Source: Enterobacter sp. 10-1 (lineage in GTDB: Bacteria; Pseudomonadota; Gammaproteobacteria; Enterobacterales; Enterobacteriaceae). Taken from it: DNA of 64,000 nt. The stretch covers positions 448,924 to 512,923 of the forward strand of contig NISF01000004.1 of NCBI GenBank assembly GCA_002270295.1. The letters are read 5' to 3'. Shown here piece by piece: positions 60,387-64,000 of this stretch. A program made the translations under genes and the position numbers. The stretch's first letter is position 1; every line of letters starts with the position of its first letter. Below the pieces are notes generated by a model. That model did not search any database and was not told where the DNA came from. It saw only the letters and a list, made by a program, of their open reading frames with translations.

Positions 60387-62897
60387 TCATATGGCTAATG
60401 TTGTTGCCATCAGGTTGTAGAGTACGGTGACGTCTTCGGCCTGTTTTATTTCATTGCGGAAATCCTCTTTCATTAGCTTTCGGGCAAGCGTAGAGAAATA
60501 TTTCATGTGTTCGTTAGGATCGGCGGATTGGCTCACCGTCAGCATAAATACGGTTTCGACCTGCTGATCGCCCCACATAATGGGGGTATCAAGCGTCGCC
60601 ATACTGATGGTGGAGTGGCGGATATGGTTTGAGCGCGTGTGCGGAATGGCGAAACCATAGCCTACGGCGGTGGAAAATGAGTCCTCGCGGGTCCAGATAT
60701 CATCGGCTAATCGATCGCGGTTATCGCTACGATGGTGCAGCCAGAGATTGTCGGTCATCTTTTTAATGACTTCGTTTTTATCGCTGGCCTGCAGGCCAAA
60801 GAGAATAAACTCCGGGGCGAAGATCGGCATTGTGCTGACCGCTTTCACATCCGGTGAGCGAAGCAGGGCTTTGACCGCGGCGGAGCGTTTTAAGGTCACG
60901 CTCTCCTGCGCCAGCCTTTGGCATTTGGCGAAATCCAGCTCCCGTAGCGCATGTTTCACGCCGGGAATGGCGGTACCGCTCATGCTGAGCTCGTCGAAGC
61001 CCATGCCGGCAAACAGCGGGAGAAAGTCTTTGCTGGCCCCCAGTTCGCCGCAGATGCCAATCCACTTGCCCGCACGATGAACTTCATCGGCGGCGAACCG
61101 CATGGCGCGCAGAAATGCCGGGGCATAATTGTCATACACCGCCTCGACCTGGGTATTGCCGCGGTCCGCGGCAAAAAAGTACTGGGTCAGATCGTTGCTG
61201 CCGACGCTAAAGAAATCGACGTATTCCGCTATTTCGCTGATGGCGAAGATGACAGAGGGCACTTCCAGCATCACGCCGAGCGAAATCTTATCGTTGAACC
61301 CCAGTCCCTCAGCGCGCATCGCGTTCTGCACCTCTTCCAGCACTTCGCGACACCAGATAACTTCATCGACGTTAGCGATCATCGGGATCATGATTTTGGC
61401 TTCACCCAGCGCGGAGGCGGTAAGAATCGCCTTTAGCTGCATGGCGAAAAGCTCTCGATAGCGCGGGTAGGCGCGTACCGCCCGGAAGCCAAGAAACGGA
61501 TTTTCCTCTTCACCGATGCACATATAGTCGACGGGCTTGTCGCCGCCGATATCGAAGGTGCGGAATATCACCGGCTTACCGTCAGCAAGCCGCATCACCC
61601 GGCTGTAAAGCTCCGCCAGTTCGTGATAGTTCGGCGGCGTTTCCCGATCCATAAACGACATTTCGGTACGGAACAGGCCGATACCTTCAGCACCGTTGCT
61701 AAACGCGGTTTCGGCTTCCGCCAGGCTGGCGATATTGGCGGCTATCTCAATACGATGGTTATCGCTTGTCGTCGCCGGCAGATGCACGTTAGCCAGCATC
61801 TGCTGTTGCATGGTCCGTTGGACGGCGATTTCATGGCGGTAATAGCGCAGTACCTTTTCATCCGCAGCGGTAATCAAAATACCCGGATTACCGTCGATAA
61901 TGATGTCACTTTCCGCATTCAGCTCGAGGGCTGAAAAATCGATATCCGTCAGCGTTGGGATCCCCAGGGAACGCGCCAATATTGCGGTATGCGAGGTTTT
62001 TCCGGTGACGGATAGCACCATCCCGGCGAGCAACGATTTATTTATGGCGAGAAACTGACTCGGCGTCAGGCTATTGGCCAGAATAATTGACGGTTCGCTT
62101 AACTCGAGACGGTTTGGCGGCAATACGCCCGCACCATAAATGGCCGTGAGCAACTGCCCGGTAATATCGAGGACATCAAGGGTCCTCTCTTTTATGTATT
62201 TACTGGACGAGCGGTTAAGTATTTCGCTGAATTCTATGGCGGCTTTAATGACCGCATTCCAGGCGTTTTCACCGTCAGCTATTGTGCTGGAAATATGGCT
62301 TTGAAAGGTTACGTCGGTAATGATTGATAAATGTGCCTGGAGGATCTCATGCTCAACGCCTTGAGTTATTTCAAGGGCCGCCTGTTTGTCATGCTGCAGC
62401 ATTTCCAAACCTGCCAGGAAAATACGCTGCTGTGACTCTTTGTCATATATTTCGGCGGGATTCAGCGCCAGCATTTCGTCTAATGACAGGCTCTGAATGC
62501 GCAGCGGTCTGGCAATGGCGACACCGCCGCTAATGCGTGAACCTTGAATAAACCTGGGCTGGGTTTCCCGCAGGGAGCGCGGGAGATAGCCCGTGGATGC
62601 CGGCGCTTCTTCCGCCTGGCTGACTTCGAATGAGGGCAGCTTTTTCAGCAGCGCGCCGAGCCGTTGCGCAGCAGCAGGCGCATCTTTACCGATGAGCGTA
62701 ATTTCGCAGGCGTCATTGAATAATGTATCAGTAGCGACAATGGCGAGGGCGCTTTTACCATTGGCGGCAATCCCGCTGCGCATATTTTTCCAGCTTACCG
62801 CAGATTGAAAGGTATTACACAGCCGTTCGATATGCCCCGCCGGTCTGGCATGAATGCCGTCCTTCAGCTCACATTGATAATTTATTACCTGTGACAT
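60387..62897 (-). CDS. PTS multiphosphoryl transfer protein (HPr-EI-EIIA fusion)
   Basis: This 836-residue fusion carries an HPr domain with His16 in DGIHARPAGH, an enzyme I domain (about 120-690) with the phosphohistidine loop GKTSHTAILARSLGIP and the PEP motif MIPMIANVDEV, and a C-terminal fructose-type EIIA (about 695-836) with His in GFAIPHTRSN. It resembles PtsA/FryA. It provides a complete phosphate chain separate from the general PTS. The ATG at 62897 follows GGGAG. It is the first gene of the operon. Confidence 0.93.
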   Translation of the reverse strand: MSQVINYQCELKDGIHARPAGHIERLCNTFQSAVSWKNMRSGIAANGKSALAIVATDTLFNDACEITLIGKDAPAAAQRLGALLKKLPSFEVSQAEEAPASTGYLPRSLRETQPRFIQGSRISGGVAIARPLRIQSLSLDEMLALNPAEIYDKESQQRIFLAGLEMLQHDKQAALEITQGVEHEILQAHLSIITDVTFQSHISSTIADGENAWNAVIKAAIEFSEILNRSSSKYIKERTLDVLDITGQLLTAIYGAGVLPPNRLELSEPSIILANSLTPSQFLAINKSLLAGMVLSVTGKTSHTAILARSLGIPTLTDIDFSALELNAESDIIIDGNPGILITAADEKVLRYYRHEIAVQRTMQQQMLANVHLPATTSDNHRIEIAANIASLAEAETAFSNGAEGIGLFRTEMSFMDRETPPNYHELAELYSRVMRLADGKPVIFRTFDIGGDKPVDYMCIGEEENPFLGFRAVRAYPRYRELFAMQLKAILTASALGEAKIMIPMIANVDEVIWCREVLEEVQNAMRAEGLGFNDKISLGVMLEVPSVIFAISEIAEYVDFFSVGSNDLTQYFFAADRGNTQVEAVYDNYAPAFLRAMRFAADEVHRAGKWIGICGELGASKDFLPLFAGMGFDELSMSGTAIPGVKHALRELDFAKCQRLAQESVTLKRSAAVKALLRSPDVKAVSTMPIFAPEFILFGLQASDKNEVIKKMTDNLWLHHRSDNRDRLADDIWTREDSFSTAVGYGFAIPHTRSNHIRHSTISMATLDTPIMWGDQQVETVFMLTVSQSADPNEHMKYFSTLARKLMKEDFRNEIKQAEDVTVLYNLMATTLAI

Positions 62898-63037
62898 TAT
62901 CACTCCCGAGAATCTTTAAACAAAGCGAGTTAATTTTCTGGGCAGACGTGAGTGTCTGCGTTTCTTGTTATATATCCTTCATCGTTATTGCTCTGCTTTG
63001 AATAGTAAAAAAGTCACCTTTGCTCTAATTAAATAAC

Positions 63038-63065
63038 ATGATTGCGATTATGTGATCGCAGTCAT
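63038..63065. promoter_or_regulatory. Operator-like dyad with overlapping CRP-type site
   Basis: ATGATTGCGAT (63038-63048) and ATCGCAGTCAT (63055-63065) are inverted repeats with one mismatch and a 6-base spacer. TGTGA-N6-TCATG at 63051-63066, a partial CRP site, overlaps its right half. No regulator gene is in the window, so the binding protein would be encoded elsewhere. Confidence 0.5.
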
Positions 63066-63087
63066 GAAATTAAGTGGTGATACGTCT

Positions 63088-63103
63088 TGTGATAGTTATC
63101 ACA
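63088..63103. promoter_or_regulatory. CRP (cAMP receptor) binding site
   Basis: TGTGATAGTTATCACA is a perfect TGTGA-N6-TCACA palindrome. It lies between the divergent PTS operon and the phosphatase-transketolase genes and implies catabolite control. Confidence 0.85.
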
Positions 63104-63227
63104 CTCTGGCTAATGGATAATCTGCGGTCACGTAATTGCTATTAAAGGGCCATTTTTTCTATTTATTTGCTGCCGGGTGATGGCGTACAAAATAAAGCTC
63201 ACACTTTCTTTTTTTGAGGTGAGGGCG

Positions 63228-63881
63228 ATGCATTTTCGTGGAATATTATTGGATTTAGACGGGACCCTGGTCAATTCGCTGGATTTCGTGGAGGCGTCGT
63301 GGCGGATATGGGCGAATAAAAAGGGGCTGGATGCCGAAACGGTATGCCATTACCTGCATGGCAAACCGGCGCTCAGTACGCTGCGCCATTTTATGCCCGA
63401 CGCCAGCGAGCGGACGATTAACGATGAGTTTCTGGCCCTGGAAGCGTTTGAAGCACGCAATACCGACGGCATCACCCCGGTGCCCGGGGCTGATGAATTT
63501 CTTCGCCAGCTGGTGCGGCTTCAGGTTCCCTGGGCCATCGTGACCTCCGGCTCGCTTAAGGTTGCCTCGGCGCGCATTAAACAGGCCGGTTTTCCGAATC
63601 CGCCCATGCTGGTGACCAGCGAAGATGTCCGTCACGGCAAGCCCCACCCGGAGCCGTTTGCGATCGGCGCAGCCCGGCTCAACCTGTCTCCCGCCCGCTG
63701 TCTCGCTTTTGAAGACTCCACCGCCGGTCTGCTCTCCGCCACCGAGGCCGGATGCGTGGTGGTTGAAGTCCTGACCCGCCAGTCGATGGTTCACGATATC
63801 GACACCTGGCAAACCGTTGATCACTACCTCGACCTGCGAGTGATGCGCAAGGGCGAGGCGGATTTTTTCCTTAAGATGTAA
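63228..63881 (+). CDS. HAD-family sugar phosphatase (HxpA/YfbT-like)
   Basis: This 217-residue haloacid-dehalogenase phosphatase has the nucleophile motif [11 protein letters not shown], motif II VTSG, a Lys in [10 protein letters not shown] and motif [12 protein letters not shown]. Relatives such as E. coli HxpA dephosphorylate sugar phosphates. The ATG at 63228 is preceded by GAGGTGAGGGCG. It is 14 bases before the transketolase gene, so the two are likely one transcript. It may release accumulating phosphosugars in the pathway served by the PTS operon. Confidence 0.88.
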   Translation: MHFRGILLDLDGTLVNSLDFVEASWRIWANKKGLDAETVCHYLHGKPALSTLRHFMPDASERTINDEFLALEAFEARNTDGITPVPGADEFLRQLVRLQVPWAIVTSGSLKVASARIKQAGFPNPPMLVTSEDVRHGKPHPEPFAIGAARLNLSPARCLAFEDSTAGLLSATEAGCVVVEVLTRQSMVHDIDTWQTVDHYLDLRVMRKGEADFFLKM

Positions 63882-63895
63882 AGAGGGAGTTTGTT

Positions 63896-64000
63896 ATGTC
63901 ATCAAGAAAGACCCTGGCGAATGCCATCCGTATGCTCAGCGTTGATGCCGTCCAGCGGGCCAATTCGGGTCACCCGGGCGCGCCGATGGGGATGGCGGAT
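63896..64000 (+). CDS. Transketolase, N-terminal part (3' end outside window)
   Basis: The first 35 residues, [20 protein letters not shown]... [12 protein letters not shown], match enterobacterial transketolase (TktA/TktB), which moves two-carbon units with thiamine diphosphate. The ATG at 63896 has GAGGGAG upstream. The rest is outside the window. It is unclear whether it is tktB or an additional copy. Its nearness to talA and the PTS operon suggests a pentose-phosphate link. Confidence 0.93.
   Translation, partial: MSSRKTLANAIRMLSVDAVQRANSGHPGAPMGMAD

Larger units (their letters stand above)
62898..63227. promoter_or_regulatory. Divergent PTS operon/HAD-tkt regulatory region
   Basis: This 330-base gap has no gene but two CRP-type sites and a long imperfect dyad (63038-63065). 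It probably carries the promoters of both the PTS operon and the phosphatase-transketolase pair. Confidence 0.65.

Overview
The window looks like a chromosomal segment of a high-GC enterobacterium of the Klebsiella/Raoultella type. The left end carries the enterobacterial core order sufS-sufE-ldtE-lpp-pykF-fumD, and the rest is a dense series of catabolic and transport operons typical of that group. There are no rRNA, tRNA, CRISPR, phage or transposase genes. The genus is inferred from gene content and not proven.\n\nLayout. 1-4.6 kb: Fe-S assembly (suf), L,D-transpeptidase, Braun lipoprotein, pyruvate kinase I behind a Cra-type site, and small fumarase D. 4.6-10.4 kb: a TetR regulator divergent from a dehydroshikimate/quinate cluster (two-domain QuiC, MFS carrier, AroE-like dehydrogenase) and a ModA-like protein without signal peptide. 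A near-identical operator lies in front of quiC and again in front of the MFS gene. 10.4-13.2 kb: a MolBCA-type molybdate/tungstate importer with a strong ModE box upstream. 13.3-14.1 kb: a PgeF/YfiH paralogue. 14.1-23.5 kb: a sulfur cluster with a four-domain rhodanese, a thiol dioxygenase, LysR, an FMN monooxygenase, an acyl-CoA-dehydrogenase-like flavoprotein, two binding proteins (one Tat-exported), a permease and an ATPase. Two copies of an AT-rich operator-like dyad sit in its promoter regions. 23.5-30.9 kb: a TonB-dependent siderophore receptor and a four-gene siderophore ABC importer, ending in an RpiR-type regulator. 31-36 kb: a polar amino-acid ABC importer, an MFS carrier and an M20 amidohydrolase. 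36-39.5 kb: a formate-dehydrogenase-H paralogue with Cys at the selenocysteine position and a near-consensus sigma-54 promoter, then hcxB. 39.7-41 kb: a 41-residue membrane peptide next to Fur-like boxes, and an AraC regulator. 41.2-49.7 kb: a stand-alone NqrC-like FMN-binding protein followed by a Fur-boxed FetMP/P19-type iron import operon with predicted redox proteins. 49.7-56.3 kb: a class II aldolase, amino-acid-type importer with a fused permease-ATPase, two PhyH-type oxygenases and LysR. 56.4-64 kb: a PTS operon (HPr-EI-EIIA fusion, IIB, IIC, GatZ-like protein, transaldolase A) divergent from a HAD phosphatase and transketolase, with CRP-type sites between.\n\nHow it fits together. Metal and redox supply recurs: molybdate uptake, a molybdopterin enzyme, hydroxamate-type siderophore uptake and reductive iron import. 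The rest is nutrient scavenging (aromatic precursors, organosulfur, amino acids, sugars). The least explained parts are the NqrC-like/FetMP region, the organosulfur cluster, the PhyH-aldolase-ABC cluster and the PTS-GatZ-TalA-Tkt cluster. No sequence search could be run: family calls rest on motifs, length and gene order.
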